A stretch of 64,000 nt of DNA from Sporosarcina beigongshangi (GCF_016820535.1 NZ_JADHDY010000003.1:186001-250000), one strand, 5' to 3'; shown: positions 18,317-27,851, counted from the first letter of the stretch. Numbers and translations are program-made. The notes: generated from the letters alone by a model not told the origin.

Positions 18317-19292
18317 TGTCTTTCCTCCGGTTCATGAAGAGAACGTAGATTCCGCTGACAACCAGCAGGAACAGCAGGAGCAGTACCGACATGGCGGCGC
18401 CCGAGCCAAAGTTCCAGGTCAAGAATGAAGCGTTGTAAATATGGAATGAGATCAAGTCGCCGGCTGGGGGCTGGGAGCCGCCAAACAGGACGAAGGGTGT
18501 GTTGAAGTCGTTGAAGGTCCACAGGAACATGACCAGGACAAGGGACATGTTCACGGGGCGCAGCATGGGCAGCGTCATGTTCCACCACTGGCGCAGCGGC
18601 TTGGCGCCGTCGACGGATGCTGCTTCGTAGATGTCCGTGGGGATGGACTGCAGTCCGGCCATCAGCATCAGGAAGGCGAAGGGCCACAGCCGCCAGATGG
18701 CGACGATGACGACGGAGATGAATGCGTTGTCGCCAATGAGCCAGAACGGTTTGTCGCCGGGGAGACCCAGATTGTCGAACAGGAAGTGGTTTACCGCGCC
18801 ATTGTCCTTCTGCAGCATGAACTTCCAGGCGATGACGCCGGCGTACATGGGCAGGGCGTAAGGGATCAGGAACAGGGTGCGGAAGATGGCGCGGCCCCTG
18901 AAGGCTTTTTGAAGGGCGACCGCGGCTGCCATGCCGAGTCCCCAGGACAGGCCCACCACGAGGATGGTGAAGGCGACGGTGATGCCGAAGGACTTCAGCA
19001 GTCCGATTCCGACGGCGGAGTCGAAGTCAAGCGCGACCTGGTAGTTCTTGAGGCCGACAAAGGGGGCATTGCCCCAGTTGGCGATGAACATCTTGGTGAG
19101 CTTGAGGAAGCTCATCCAAATGCCCGTCACCATCGGGATGACGTGGACAACAAGTTCAAAAATGACAGCGGGGGCCAGCAGTGCGTACGGCAGCCACCAC
19201 CCGGCGCGGCGGGGCGTGCCGGCTTTTCTCTTGGATGCCCCGGCGGCGGGACCGGATTTCTTTAGGGCGGTGGGAGCAGACACTGCAAACAC
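18309..19292 (-). CDS. carbohydrate ABC transporter permease (MalF-type)
   Basis: A 327-residue permease with a basic N-terminal tail and about six membrane segments. The EAA loop is YEAASVDGAKPLRQWWNMTLPMLRP. The GTG at 19292 follows AAAGGTGA; a second GTG three codons later is possible. It lies between the solute-binding protein gene and the MalG-type permease and overlaps the latter by 8 bp. Confidence 0.92.
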   Translation of the reverse strand: MFAVSAPTALKKSGPAAGASKRKAGTPRRAGWWLPYALLAPAVIFELVVHVIPMVTGIWMSFLKLTKMFIANWGNAPFVGLKNYQVALDFDSAVGIGLLKSFGITVAFTILVVGLSWGLGMAAAVALQKAFRGRAIFRTLFLIPYALPMYAGVIAWKFMLQKDNGAVNHFLFDNLGLPGDKPFWLIGDNAFISVVIVAIWRLWPFAFLMLMAGLQSIPTDIYEAASVDGAKPLRQWWNMTLPMLRPVNMSLVLVMFLWTFNDFNTPFVLFGGSQPPAGDLISFHIYNASFLTWNFGSGAAMSVLLLLFLLVVSGIYVLFMNRRKDNA

Positions 19293-19367
19293 TCACCTTT
19301 CATGTCTAGTGGTTGAAGAAGCGGCCGGGAGGCGCCCCTGGGTGGGGACGCCTCCCGGCCAGGAATG

Positions 19368-20672
19368 TCAGCCTGCTGCTTCAACCGCCTGCTGTGCGGT
19401 GGTCAGTGCTGCCTTGATGTCGGCCTTGCTGACGCTTCCGCCGGAAGCAACCGTTGCGAACATCTGGTTCATGGCCTTGCCAACCGTGCTCTCAAACTGG
19501 TCTTCGGCGGGGACCAGGGGAAGGGGGCGGGACTTGTTCTCGTAAATGTCGGAGAAGGTCTTGGCCAGTTCTGCGTTGTCGGTGAAGCTCGGCGTCACGC
19601 CGGACAGGACGGGAAGGGCTGCGAAGGGCTTGTCCAGGGTGGCCTGGGTTTCCTCGCTGGTCATGAACTTCACGAACTCGAGTGCGGCATCCTTGTTCTT
19701 CGTGTTCTTGAAGATGGACATGTTGATGCCGGCCACCATGGTGGCAACGTCCGTGCCGCCTGCGGGTGCGGGGAAGGCTACGACGCCGAAGGCGTCCTCG
19801 GCCATGCCCTGCGAGGCGATGGAGCTGTTGGCGTTGTTTTGGCTCAGGACCATGGCTGCCTTGCCGTTGGCAAAGTCGTTGATGGCATTGGTGGCGTTGT
19901 CGTACTGGGCGTTGGCCGGGTCAACGACCTTGTCCGTCTGCATCAGGTCAAGGTAGCGGGAGATGCCGTCCACGATGCCGTCCGAGGTGAACGTGGGCTT
20001 GCCGTCGGCGTCGAAGAACTCGGCACCGTTCTGTGCGGCGTTGATGAAGGCGAAGTGCGAGTTTTCCGTGTAGCTGCCGGCTGCCAGTGCGAAGCCGTGC
20101 ACGTCACCGGTGGTCAGCTTCTTGGCTGCCGCCACCATTTCCTCCCAGGTGGTGGGAGGGGTGACGCCTGCATCCTTGAACATGGCCTTGTTGTAGTACA
20201 GGCCGTAGGCGAGTCCGTAGAGGGGAACCGAGGTGGGGTCCTCGCCGGGGATGCCGCCGGTGTCCATGGCGGTCTTGACAAACTTGTCCTTCCCGCCGAT
20301 TGCCGAGAAGGCTGCGTCATCGAACGGCAGGAAGGCTCCGGTGGACTGCAGCGATGCTGCCCAGGTGTTGCCGATGTTCAGCACGTCGGGGGCCTGTCCG
20401 GAGGTCACCGCAGTCTGGATGCGGGTCTGCAGGTCATTCCAGCCGATGACTTCAAGGTTGACCTTGATGCCGGTCTGCTCCTCGAACTTCTTCAGTTCCG
20501 GGGTGAGCACTTCCTTGTCGTTGTCCAGGCTGGTGCCCTGGTTGCTGGCCCAGTAGGTCAGAGTCTTGCCACCGGCATCGCTGGAGCCGCCACTGGACCC
20601 TCCGCTGCAGCCGGTGGCCGTGATGGCAAGGGCTGCGATCGCCGCTGCCGCGGCAAAAGTACGTAATTTCAC
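19368..20672 (-). CDS. sugar ABC transporter solute-binding lipoprotein
   Basis: A 434-residue family-1 extracellular solute-binding protein. The N-terminus is a lipoprotein signal with lipobox ITATGC, followed by a Gly/Ser linker. The start is the GTG at 20672, with AAGGAAG 8 bp upstream; an in-frame extension to 20789 lacks support. The mature protein is expected on the outer face of the membrane, passing a carbohydrate to the two downstream permeases. The gene leads the importer operon and has a recognisable promoter upstream. Confidence 0.93.
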   Translation of the reverse strand: MKLRTFAAAAAIAALAITATGCSGGSSGGSSDAGGKTLTYWASNQGTSLDNDKEVLTPELKKFEEQTGIKVNLEVIGWNDLQTRIQTAVTSGQAPDVLNIGNTWAASLQSTGAFLPFDDAAFSAIGGKDKFVKTAMDTGGIPGEDPTSVPLYGLAYGLYYNKAMFKDAGVTPPTTWEEMVAAAKKLTTGDVHGFALAAGSYTENSHFAFINAAQNGAEFFDADGKPTFTSDGIVDGISRYLDLMQTDKVVDPANAQYDNATNAINDFANGKAAMVLSQNNANSSIASQGMAEDAFGVVAFPAPAGGTDVATMVAGINMSIFKNTKNKDAALEFVKFMTSEETQATLDKPFAALPVLSGVTPSFTDNAELAKTFSDIYENKSRPLPLVPAEDQFESTVGKAMNQMFATVASGGSVSKADIKAALTTAQQAVEAAG

Positions 20673-20760
20673 TTCGATGACTTCCTTGTCTGTGGAGAAT
20701 CTTGCGCAATTATTGGACGTTTGCGAACGCAGAAAGCGCGTTGCGCCCGGCGTGATTCCA

Positions 20761-20789
20761 AACTTAGAACAACTTATGTCGATCGTCAA
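20761..20789 (-). promoter_or_regulatory. putative promoter of the sugar ABC operon
   Basis: Read on the minus strand: TTGACG (20784-20789), 17-bp spacer, TAAGTT (20761-20766). It points to the solute-binding protein start at 20672, giving a leader of roughly 80 nt. CAAAAG-N9-CTTTTG directly upstream could be an operator. Confidence 0.5.
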
Positions 20790-20944
20790 TCAAAAGTGCG
20801 AACTTCTTTTGAAACTTACGTACTTTCAACATAAAGAACGACTTCGCGCAACTCCAGCGAACCGCCGTCTCATCGGCCGAAACCGCTCAAGTATGCCGGA
20901 AACACGCGCATTATCGACCGTCCACTGCTGTGTAACCAGAATAA

Positions 20945-20958
20945 CTGAACCGGTTCAG
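20945..20958. promoter_or_regulatory. LacI-type operator candidate
   Basis: CTGAACCGGTTCAG is a perfect 14-bp palindrome with a central CG, the usual symmetry of LacI-family operators. It lies in the gap between the sugar importer and its neighbouring lacI-type gene. Which promoter it would control is unclear because it is about 150 bp upstream of the best promoter match. Confidence 0.5.
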
Positions 20959-21255
20959 CACACGGGCTAAGTTATCAATTTGTTATGAAGGGTAGGCGGC
21001 ACCTGAGTGGCAAAAAACAGGGCCGCCCCGGGATGCCCTGACAGCATCGTTGCGCCACCCAACCCCCTGCTGGAACACGACAGAACCCGTTGCGCCTGCG
21101 TCCGCTTGGCTCCTGCGGGAGCACCGGCGGCCACGCTGCGCACCGCCCCGCTTGGCATGATCATGGCCAATTCATGAGCGGCCACGGGGCAGCGGGCTCT
21201 CCGCTCGTGGCGGCGGGCCCACGACGCGCTGCGGGCACGGTGTTGTGCGGCAAGG

Positions 21256-22338
21256 CTAAAAGGCGTTGCGCCCCAGGCTCTCGCGGACGCACAGGACGCC
21301 GGGGGCGGCCTCCAGGTTGCGGGGCTCATGCCCGGCGATCAAGTCCAGCAGCAGCTGGGCGGAGTTGCGCCCGAATTCGGAGACGTCCCGGACAATCGCG
21401 GCGATGCCGGGCGAACTGAGCCGGCACAGAATGGAATCGTCCCAGCTGACCACAGAAACGTGGCCCGGAACGGTGAGGTTCAACCGGCCAAGCGCCTGCA
21501 GTCCGCCCACGGCCATGAGGTCATTGCCGTAGATGATCGCCGTGGGGAAATCAGGCGAGCCCGGGACCAGTCCGGCCATCAGCGCAATGGTGGCCAATCC
21601 GCCGTCGTCCGCGGCATAGTCAGAGGGACTCAGCGCCACCGTCATCCCCAACCTTGAGGCGTGGGCCATGATCTCCGCCGTCTTCATCTCCTCGTGGACC
21701 AGCTCTACAGGCCCGGAAATAAAGGCGATGCGCCGGTGCCCCCGTTCATGCAGGGCATCCACCACCGTGGCGGCACCCAGGGCCTGGGAAACGGTCAGAT
21801 TTGAATTTCGAGGCTCCGGTGAGGTGTCAATGCCGGCACCCAACCGCACATAGGGCATGCGAAAGCGGTCAAGGACTGCGGGCCGGGGGTCGTTGCGCAC
21901 CAGGTCGAAGAGGATGACCCCGTCCACGCGCCCCTCCCCCGCCCAGCGTTCATAGACGGCCAGGTCCCGGCGCTGCGGGCCGGCGACCGCGCGCGGGTCC
22001 ATGATGCGCAAGAGCAGGTTCATGTCGTGGGTGCCCAGCACGGCCTCGATGCCGGCAAGGACGCTCATATAGAACGGCTCCTCACCAATCTGTTCGGGAT
22101 CGCGGTACAGGACAATGCCAACGGCCTCGGTGCGCGACTGCGACAGGGCGCGCGCACTGGAGCTGGGGTACCAGCCCAGCTCGCCGGCAAGGGCCAGGAC
22201 GCGGCCCCGGGTGGATTCACTGACGCCGGGCTGGCCGTTGAGCGCGTAGGAAACCGAGGCCTTGGAGATGCCAAGCCTGCGGGCCAGGTCGCTGATGGTC
22301 ACCTTGCCGGCGGCGGGCCCGGAGTCCATGGGGCTCAC
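21256..22338 (-). CDS. LacI-family transcriptional regulator
   Basis: A 360-residue repressor-type protein. The helix-turn-helix and hinge are VTISDLARRLGISKASVSYALNG (about residues 13-35) followed by the usual LGWYPSSSARALS. A periplasmic-binding-protein-like sensor domain fills the rest. The GTG start overlaps the ROK stop codon as GTGA, so the two regulators are coupled. It lies between the importer and the dehydrogenase/isomerase genes, so local control by a sugar ligand is likely. Confidence 0.92.
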   Translation of the reverse strand: MSPMDSGPAAGKVTISDLARRLGISKASVSYALNGQPGVSESTRGRVLALAGELGWYPSSSARALSQSRTEAVGIVLYRDPEQIGEEPFYMSVLAGIEAVLGTHDMNLLLRIMDPRAVAGPQRRDLAVYERWAGEGRVDGVILFDLVRNDPRPAVLDRFRMPYVRLGAGIDTSPEPRNSNLTVSQALGAATVVDALHERGHRRIAFISGPVELVHEEMKTAEIMAHASRLGMTVALSPSDYAADDGGLATIALMAGLVPGSPDFPTAIIYGNDLMAVGGLQALGRLNLTVPGHVSVVSWDDSILCRLSSPGIAAIVRDVSEFGRNSAQLLLDLIAGHEPRNLEAAPGVLCVRESLGRNAF

Positions 22339-23582
22339 CCTTGAGGCTGTGCAGCGACGAGCCGGTCCACGGACGCGGGCGCCAGGACGTGGTCGACAAC
22401 CATGCGGCCGGCGCCAAGGACGCCGGCGTGGTCTGCGGCCATTGACTGGACGATCCGCAGGCGCGCCGTGGCCAGTGGCAGCGAGCGCTGGTAGACAATT
22501 TCACGGACCCCGGCCATGAGATATTCTCCGGCCGAGGAAAGTCCGCCGCCAATGACGATGACGGAGGGGTTGAGAATGTTGACGGAGGCCGCCAGGACGT
22601 CGCCGATGTCGCGCCCGGCCTGGCGCATGGCCTGGATCGCGGCGAGGTTTCCGCGGCGGGCCAACTCCAGCACCTCCTCGCCGGTTTGGGCGGGGACGCC
22701 GGCCATGGACAGCGTCGCGGCCACGGCGGGGCCGGAGGCCATGGCTTCAAGGCAGCCAAAGTTTCCGCAGCGGCACAGCACGTCCCCGCCCCGGGGTACG
22801 CGGACGTGGCCGATGTCGCCGGCGGTGCCGTCGGCACCCCGTTGCAGCAGCCCGCCGCTGATGATGCCGGCGCCAATGCCCGTGGCGACCTTGATGAACA
22901 GGAGGTCCTGCGCCTCCGGCCAGAAGTTTGCGCGCTCGCCCAGCGCCATGATGTTCACGTCGTTGTCCACGAGCACGTCTGTCGGGTAGCGCCGTTGCAC
23001 GTAGCCAGGCACGTCAAAACCATCCCAACCGGGCATGATGGGCGGGCTGGCGGGTCGCCCCGTGGAGTGCTCCACGGGGCCGGGCAGGCCGATCCCGATC
23101 CCCACCAGTTCCCGTTCATGGCGGCCGGCCTGCGCCAGCACCGTCCCGCACAGTTCAAGCACCGCGTCGAGCACCGGCGTGGGCCCGGCCGCAATGTCGA
23201 TGCTCTCCCGCAGTTCGCTGAGCACCCGGCCGCCGAGATCCGTCAGGGCGATGAGGACGTGCGTGGCGCCGACATCCACAGCCAGGATCACCCGGGACGA
23301 CGGGTGGAAGGCGAAGCGCGACGGCGGGCGCCCGCCTGAGGAGACGGCCTCGCCTGCCGGACCAATGAGCCCCGCACCGCTGAGCGCCTCAATCCGGGCG
23401 GCCACGGTGGAGCGCGCCAGCCCGGTGATCTCCGCCAGTTCCGCGCGCGTGCGTGCCTGCCCGTCCCGCAGGACCTGGAAGACGTCACCGGCCCGGGAAT
23501 GGCTGTACGGTTCGGCGGCCGCTGTGCCCCCTGCGGGGGGACCGGCGGTCCGCGGATGTTGCTGAACTGGTGACTTTGGCAT
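22335..23582 (-). CDS. ROK-family transcriptional regulator
   Basis: A 415-residue ROK regulator. An N-terminal winged helix (RAELAEITGLARSTVAARIEAL) precedes the ROK domain with VDVGATHVLIAL and the zinc motif CRCGNFGCLEAM. ROK regulators sense sugars or phosphosugars. The ATG at 23582 is preferred; an in-frame TTG at 23624 is possible, and neither has a strong ribosome-binding site, so a leaderless message may be used. It is divergent from the isomerase gene at 23720 and coupled to the LacI gene. Two coupled sugar regulators in one operon is noteworthy. Confidence 0.88.
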   Translation of the reverse strand: MPKSPVQQHPRTAGPPAGGTAAAEPYSHSRAGDVFQVLRDGQARTRAELAEITGLARSTVAARIEALSGAGLIGPAGEAVSSGGRPPSRFAFHPSSRVILAVDVGATHVLIALTDLGGRVLSELRESIDIAAGPTPVLDAVLELCGTVLAQAGRHERELVGIGIGLPGPVEHSTGRPASPPIMPGWDGFDVPGYVQRRYPTDVLVDNDVNIMALGERANFWPEAQDLLFIKVATGIGAGIISGGLLQRGADGTAGDIGHVRVPRGGDVLCRCGNFGCLEAMASGPAVAATLSMAGVPAQTGEEVLELARRGNLAAIQAMRQAGRDIGDVLAASVNILNPSVIVIGGGLSSAGEYLMAGVREIVYQRSLPLATARLRIVQSMAADHAGVLGAGRMVVDHVLAPASVDRLVAAQPQG

Positions 23583-23644
23583 TCCCAATAAATAACACAC
23601 AGACTTCCATCTGTCACAATTCAAAGGATTGGCATTTCAATGCA

Positions 23645-23682
23645 AACTTTTGCTTGACGCTCGGCAAAAGTTCCCATAGGTT
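23645..23682 (+). promoter_or_regulatory. promoter with overlapping inverted repeat (isomerase operon)
   Basis: TTGACG at 23654-23659 and TAGGTT at 23677-23682 are spaced by 17 bp, upstream of the ATG at 23720. AACTTTTGC (23645-23653) and GCAAAAGTT (23664-23672) form a 9-bp inverted repeat around the -35 box, as expected for a repressor site. The CTTTTG/CAAAAG half-sites also occur upstream of the sugar importer. Confidence 0.55.
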
Positions 23683-23719
23683 GTTGTGGAACACACTTTC
23701 ATGCCCGCTAGGAGCTCCA

Positions 23720-24454
23720 ATGACGTATTCCCTGCAGTTGTACACCGTCCGCACGCCGCTCGAGGCGGACCTGCCCGGCACCATCGCCCGGGTGGCGGAG
23801 CTGGGCTTCACCAAAGTTGAGCCCTACAACTTTGTGGCCACGGCCGATGAACTGGCCAAGGCCTTTGCCGCAAACGGCATCACGGCCCCGTCCGGCCACG
23901 CCCCCCTTCTCAAGGATGACCAGGACGAGATCTTCGCCGCCGCCAACAAGCTGGGCATCACAACCGTGATCGACCCCTTCATCCCGGCCGAGCAGTGGCA
24001 GACCGCGGAAGACATCCAGAAGATCGCCGCCGGCCTGAATGCCGCAGCGAAGAAGGGTGCCGAATATGGAGTCCGCGTGGGCTACCACAACCACGCTTGG
24101 GAGCTTGAGTCCAAGATCAACGGCACCACGGCACTGGAATACTTTGAAACCCTTCTGGATCCTGAGCTCGTGCTTGAAATCGACACATACTGGGTCTCCG
24201 TGGGCGGGGCAAGCGCCGTCGACATCCTGACCAGCCTCGGCGAACGCGTCAAGTACATCCACATCAAGGACGGCCCCTTGACGACCGAAACCAAGGCCCA
24301 GCTCCCCGCGGGCCAGGGCGAAGTCCCCGTCTGGGACGTCATCGGCGCTGCAAAGCACCTTGAAGTCGGCGTCGTGGAGTTTGACGACTACGCCGGAGAC
24401 ATCTTTGAGGGCATCGCCGCAAGCCTTGCCTTCCTGAACGCTGGAAAGGCCTGA
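23720..24454 (+). CDS. sugar phosphate isomerase/epimerase-like TIM-barrel protein
   Basis: A 244-residue AP-endonuclease-2-like TIM barrel. Likely metal-binding blocks are GYHNHAWE, EIDTYWVSVGG, YIHIKDG and VVEFDDY. The ATG at 23720 follows AGGAGCTCCA. It starts a plus-strand operon with two Gfo/Idh genes and a second TIM-barrel gene. Proteins of this type interconvert or cleave keto-sugars made by Gfo/Idh enzymes; the exact reaction is unknown. Cytoplasmic. Confidence 0.88.
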   Translation: MTYSLQLYTVRTPLEADLPGTIARVAELGFTKVEPYNFVATADELAKAFAANGITAPSGHAPLLKDDQDEIFAAANKLGITTVIDPFIPAEQWQTAEDIQKIAAGLNAAAKKGAEYGVRVGYHNHAWELESKINGTTALEYFETLLDPELVLEIDTYWVSVGGASAVDILTSLGERVKYIHIKDGPLTTETKAQLPAGQGEVPVWDVIGAAKHLEVGVVEFDDYAGDIFEGIAASLAFLNAGKA

Positions 24455-24459
24455 GCACC

Positions 24460-25566
24460 ATGGCAAAAACCGGACCCGTCGGAATCGCCTTCATTGGCGC
24501 CGGCAACATCTCCAAGCAGTACCTGGACAACCTCACGTCCTTCCCCGACGTCAAGGTCCTCGTCATCGCCGACCTCTTTGAGGAGGCCGCGGCCGCACGT
24601 GCCGCGGAGTACGGCATTGAAATCTCCGGCGGCGTGGATGCTGCGCTGAACCACCCCGACGTGGAGATCATCGTCAACCTCACCATCCCGGCCGCCCACG
24701 TGGAGGTGGCCACGGCCGCCGTGCGGGCGGGCAAGCACGTGTGGACGGAAAAGCCGTTCTCCCTTGACCGTGAAAGCGGTCTGGGGCTTTTGAAGGAGGC
24801 CGACGCTGCAGGCGTCCGGCTCGGCTGTGCCCCGGACACGTTCCTGGGTGCAGGCCTGCAGACCGCACGCCGCCTGATCGACGCCGGCGAAATCGGCACC
24901 CCGCTGACGGCACTGACCATGTTCCAGTCCCCCGGACCCGAATCCTGGCACCCCAACCCCGCATTCCTGTTCCAGGAAGGCGCCGGCCCGCTCTTTGACA
25001 TGGCCCCGTACTACCTGACCACGTTGATCCAGGCCTTCGGCTCCATTTCAAAGGTGGCCGCCGTCGGCAACACCGCCTTCCCCACCCGCACCATCGGTTC
25101 GGGCCCCAGGGAAGGCGAGGTGTTCGACGTCGAGGTTCCCACCCATGTCAGCGCCCTGGTGCAGTTTGCCTCAGGGGCCTCCTCCCACAGTGTGTACAGC
25201 TTCGAGTCGCCGAAGGCCCGCATGGGATTTGTGGAGATCACGGGCACCGAGGGCACCATCTCGCTGCCGGACCCGAACAACTTCGACGGTGATATCCAGC
25301 TGTGCAAGCGCGGCGAAGAGGAATGGACCACCATTGCCGCCGAAGGTCCCGACAACGGCCGCGGCCTGGGCGTGCTGGACATGGCCCGCGCCATCCGTGC
25401 CGGCGTCCCGCACCGCGCCACCGGCGAGTTGGCCTACCACGTCCTCGATGCCATGGTCTCGATCAGCGAGTCCGTGGACAGCGGTGAGTTCGTCGCCGTC
25501 GCCAGCACCGCCCCCGCCTCCGCACCGGTCCCCGTCGACTGGGCACCGAACGAAGCAACCCTTTAG
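24460..25566 (+). CDS. Gfo/Idh/MocA-family dehydrogenase
   Basis: A 368-residue oxidoreductase, 5 bp after the isomerase stop. The Rossmann motif is IAFIGAGNISKQYL and the active-site motif EKPFS lies near residue 98. The C-terminal alpha/beta domain carries GSGPREGEVFDVEVPTHV. Together with the neighbouring TIM-barrel proteins it probably oxidises a sugar or glycoside hydroxyl with NAD(P). It is clearly divergent from the other two Gfo/Idh proteins in the locus, so the three are not recent copies. Confidence 0.88.
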   Translation: MAKTGPVGIAFIGAGNISKQYLDNLTSFPDVKVLVIADLFEEAAAARAAEYGIEISGGVDAALNHPDVEIIVNLTIPAAHVEVATAAVRAGKHVWTEKPFSLDRESGLGLLKEADAAGVRLGCAPDTFLGAGLQTARRLIDAGEIGTPLTALTMFQSPGPESWHPNPAFLFQEGAGPLFDMAPYYLTTLIQAFGSISKVAAVGNTAFPTRTIGSGPREGEVFDVEVPTHVSALVQFASGASSHSVYSFESPKARMGFVEITGTEGTISLPDPNNFDGDIQLCKRGEEEWTTIAAEGPDNGRGLGVLDMARAIRAGVPHRATGELAYHVLDAMVSISESVDSGEFVAVASTAPASAPVPVDWAPNEATL

Positions 25567-25576
25567 GACGCATGCA

Positions 25577-26758
25577 ATGACTTCCCCCAATAACCGCCCC
25601 CTGGGCGTCGCCGCCATCGGCTACGCCTTCATGGGCCGGGCCCACTCCAACGCGTGGCGTTCGGTGGCCAACCACTTTGACGTCCCCGCGTATGAGCAAA
25701 AGGTCCTGGTGGGCCGGGATGCCCAGGCCGTTGCCGCCGCAGCAGCCAAGTACGGCTGGAGCGAATCGGCCACGGATTGGCGGGAGGTCATTGCCCGCGA
25801 CGACATCGACATCGTCGACATCTGCGCCCCAGGATGGCTGCATGCAGAAATTGCGACGGCGGCCCTCGCCGCCGGCAAGCATGTGCTGGTTGAGAAGCCG
25901 CTCGCCAACACCATGGACGAGTCCGCTGCCATGGTCACCGCGGCACAATCCGCCCGCGAGCTTGGCGTGCGGTCCATGGTGGGCTTCAACTACCGCCGGA
26001 TTCCCGCGCTGGCGCTGGCCCGCAAGCTCATCGCCGACGGCGGGCTGGGCACCATCCGCCAGGTCCGCGCGTCGTACCTGCAGGACTGGCTGTCCGATCC
26101 CGAGGCACCCATGACCTGGCGGCTGCGCAAGGAAACCGCCGGCTCGGGTGCGCTGGGAGACATCGCCTCCCACGCCGTCGACCAGGTCCAGCACCTGCTC
26201 GGCGACACCGTCACGGCCGTCTCCGGGAAGCTGCACACCTTCACCTCCCAGCGCCCGGGACCGGAAGGCCCCGAGCCTGTCACGGTCGACGACGCCGCCT
26301 GGGCCACGCTGGAGATGGCCGGTGGCGCCGTGGCCAGCGTGGATGTCTCGCGGGTGGCGCTGGGCCAGAAGAATGCGCTGCGCGTTGAGGTTTACGGCAC
26401 GGACGGCGCCCTGACGTTCAACCTGGAAAACCCCAACGAACTGTTCTACCTCAACGGCACCGAGCCCATTGAAGTGCAGGGATTCCGGCGCATCCTCGTC
26501 ACCGAACCGGAGCACCCCTACCTGTCGGGCTGGTGGCCGCAGGGGCACGTGATCGGCTGGGAACACAGCTTCACGCACCAGATCCGGGACTTCCTGCTGA
26601 ACATCGCCGACGGCACCGACCCGTCGCCGTCGTTTGAGGAAGGACTCGGCGTCCAGCAGGTCCTGGCCGCCATTGAGGAATCCTCAGCAGCCGGCGGCGC
26701 CACGATCAAGCTGGCCGAGCCTGCAAACGCCAACTCAACCCCCCTCCACACCTCCTAA
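25577..26758 (+). CDS. Gfo/Idh/MocA-family dehydrogenase
   Basis: A 393-residue oxidoreductase. The nucleotide motif [13 protein letters not shown] is the variant common in glycoside or inositol-type members, and EKPLA follows near residue 106. [16 protein letters not shown] and [14 protein letters not shown] are further family blocks. The ATG at 25577 lies 10 bp after the previous stop, with AGGA just upstream. It is third in the four-gene operon. Substrate unknown. Confidence 0.88.
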   Translation: MTSPNNRPLGVAAIGYAFMGRAHSNAWRSVANHFDVPAYEQKVLVGRDAQAVAAAAAKYGWSESATDWREVIARDDIDIVDICAPGWLHAEIATAALAAGKHVLVEKPLANTMDESAAMVTAAQSARELGVRSMVGFNYRRIPALALARKLIADGGLGTIRQVRASYLQDWLSDPEAPMTWRLRKETAGSGALGDIASHAVDQVQHLLGDTVTAVSGKLHTFTSQRPGPEGPEPVTVDDAAWATLEMAGGAVASVDVSRVALGQKNALRVEVYGTDGALTFNLENPNELFYLNGTEPIEVQGFRRILVTEPEHPYLSGWWPQGHVIGWEHSFTHQIRDFLLNIADGTDPSPSFEEGLGVQQVLAAIEESSAAGGATIKLAEPANANSTPLHTS

Positions 26759-26769
26759 GGACTGAACCC

Positions 26770-27771
26770 ATGGCACGCCCCTACACCCTGTTCACCGGCC
26801 AGTGGGCCGACCTCCCCTTCGAGGAAGTGGCCAAGCTCGCCTCCGAATGGGGCTACGACGGACTGGAAATCGCCTGCTCCGGAGACCACCTTGACCCGTG
26901 GCGGTGGGACGAACCCGGCTACGTGGCCGGCAAGCTGGCAACCTTGGAGAAGTACGGCCTGAAAGTCTGGGCCATCTCCAACCACCTCAAGGGCCAGGCC
27001 GTGTGCGACAACCCGATCGACTTCCGCCACCAGGCTATCGTCGGCACCAGGGTGTGGGGCGACGGCGACCCGGAAGGCGTGCGCCAGCGCGCCGCCGAGG
27101 AGATGAAACTGACCGCACGGCTGGCACAGGCACTCGGCGTGAAGACCGTTGTGGGCTTCACCGGATCCTCCATCTGGCAATACGTGGCCATGTTCCCGCC
27201 CGTCCCGGAATCGGTCATCGAGGCCGGCTACCAGGATTTTGCCGACCGCTGGAACCCCATCCTGGACGTCTTCGACGAGTGCGGCGTGCGCTTCGCCCAC
27301 GAGGTCCACCCCTCCGAAATCGCCTACGACTACTGGACCACCGTCCGCTCCCTCGAGGCCATCGGCCACCGCGAGGCGTTCGGCCTGAACTGGGACCCCA
27401 GCCACTTCATGTGGCAGGGCATCGACCCGGTCTCCTTCATCTGGGACTTCAAGGACCGGATCTACCATGTGGACTGCAAGGACACGAAGCTGCGCCCCAC
27501 CGGCCGCAACACCGTCATGGGATCGCACCTGCCCTGGGGCGACCCCCGCCGCGGCTGGGACTTCGTCTCCGCCGGGCGCGGCGACGTGCCCTGGGAATCA
27601 TCCTTCCGCGCACTGACCGCCATCGGCTACGACGGCCCCATCTCCATCGAATGGGAGGACGCCGGAATGGACCGCCTGCAGGGAGCACCCGAGGCCCTGG
27701 CCGCGCTGAAGAAGTTCGATTTCGCCCCGTCCGAGCTGTCCTTCGACGCTGCATTCAGCAACCAGGACTGA
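26770..27771 (+). CDS. sugar phosphate isomerase/epimerase-like TIM-barrel protein
   Basis: A 333-residue TIM-barrel protein. Likely metal ligands are in [38 protein letters not shown] and [11 protein letters not shown]. It is longer than the first isomerase-like protein of the operon and not closely similar to it. The gene is the last of the plus-strand operon and ends at a strong bidirectional hairpin. It likely acts on a product of the dehydrogenases; no glycoside hydrolase is present in the locus. Confidence 0.88.
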   Translation: MARPYTLFTGQWADLPFEEVAKLASEWGYDGLEIACSGDHLDPWRWDEPGYVAGKLATLEKYGLKVWAISNHLKGQAVCDNPIDFRHQAIVGTRVWGDGDPEGVRQRAAEEMKLTARLAQALGVKTVVGFTGSSIWQYVAMFPPVPESVIEAGYQDFADRWNPILDVFDECGVRFAHEVHPSEIAYDYWTTVRSLEAIGHREAFGLNWDPSHFMWQGIDPVSFIWDFKDRIYHVDCKDTKLRPTGRNTVMGSHLPWGDPRRGWDFVSAGRGDVPWESSFRALTAIGYDGPISIEWEDAGMDRLQGAPEALAALKKFDFAPSELSFDAAFSNQD

Positions 27772-27781
27772 ATCATTTTTT

Positions 27782-27842
27782 AGGTACGACGGCGGCACCT
27801 GGGTGAGTCTTCCTGTCTCACCCAGGTGCCGCCGTCGTACCT
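27782..27842. terminator. 26-bp perfect bidirectional hairpin of the ACGACGGCGG family
   Basis: Arms 27782-27807 and 27817-27842 are perfectly complementary with a 9-nt loop, the strongest member of the family in the window. It lies between convergent genes ending at 27771 and 27852 and is very similar in arm sequence to the 17374-17423 element. Confidence 0.85.
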
Positions 27843-27851
27843 GTCTTTTTG

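Larger units (their letters stand above)
20673..21255. other. 583-bp intergenic region upstream of the sugar importer
   Basis: No convincing gene. It holds a probable sigma-70-type promoter (20761-20789), CAAAAG/CTTTTG half-sites (20791-20811) and the palindrome CTGAACCGGTTCAG (20945-20958). The part from 20960 to 21255 must include the end of the LacI/ROK transcript, but no clean terminator was found there. Confidence 0.6.

Noticed and set aside
19365-20666. 433-codon plus-strand frame
   Set aside because: Antisense shadow of the sugar-binding lipoprotein gene, Gly/Val-rich without domain.
17477-20672. missing ATPase as evidence of a broken sugar importer
   Set aside because: Actinobacterial sugar importers of this class commonly lack a local ATPase and share an MsiK-type protein.
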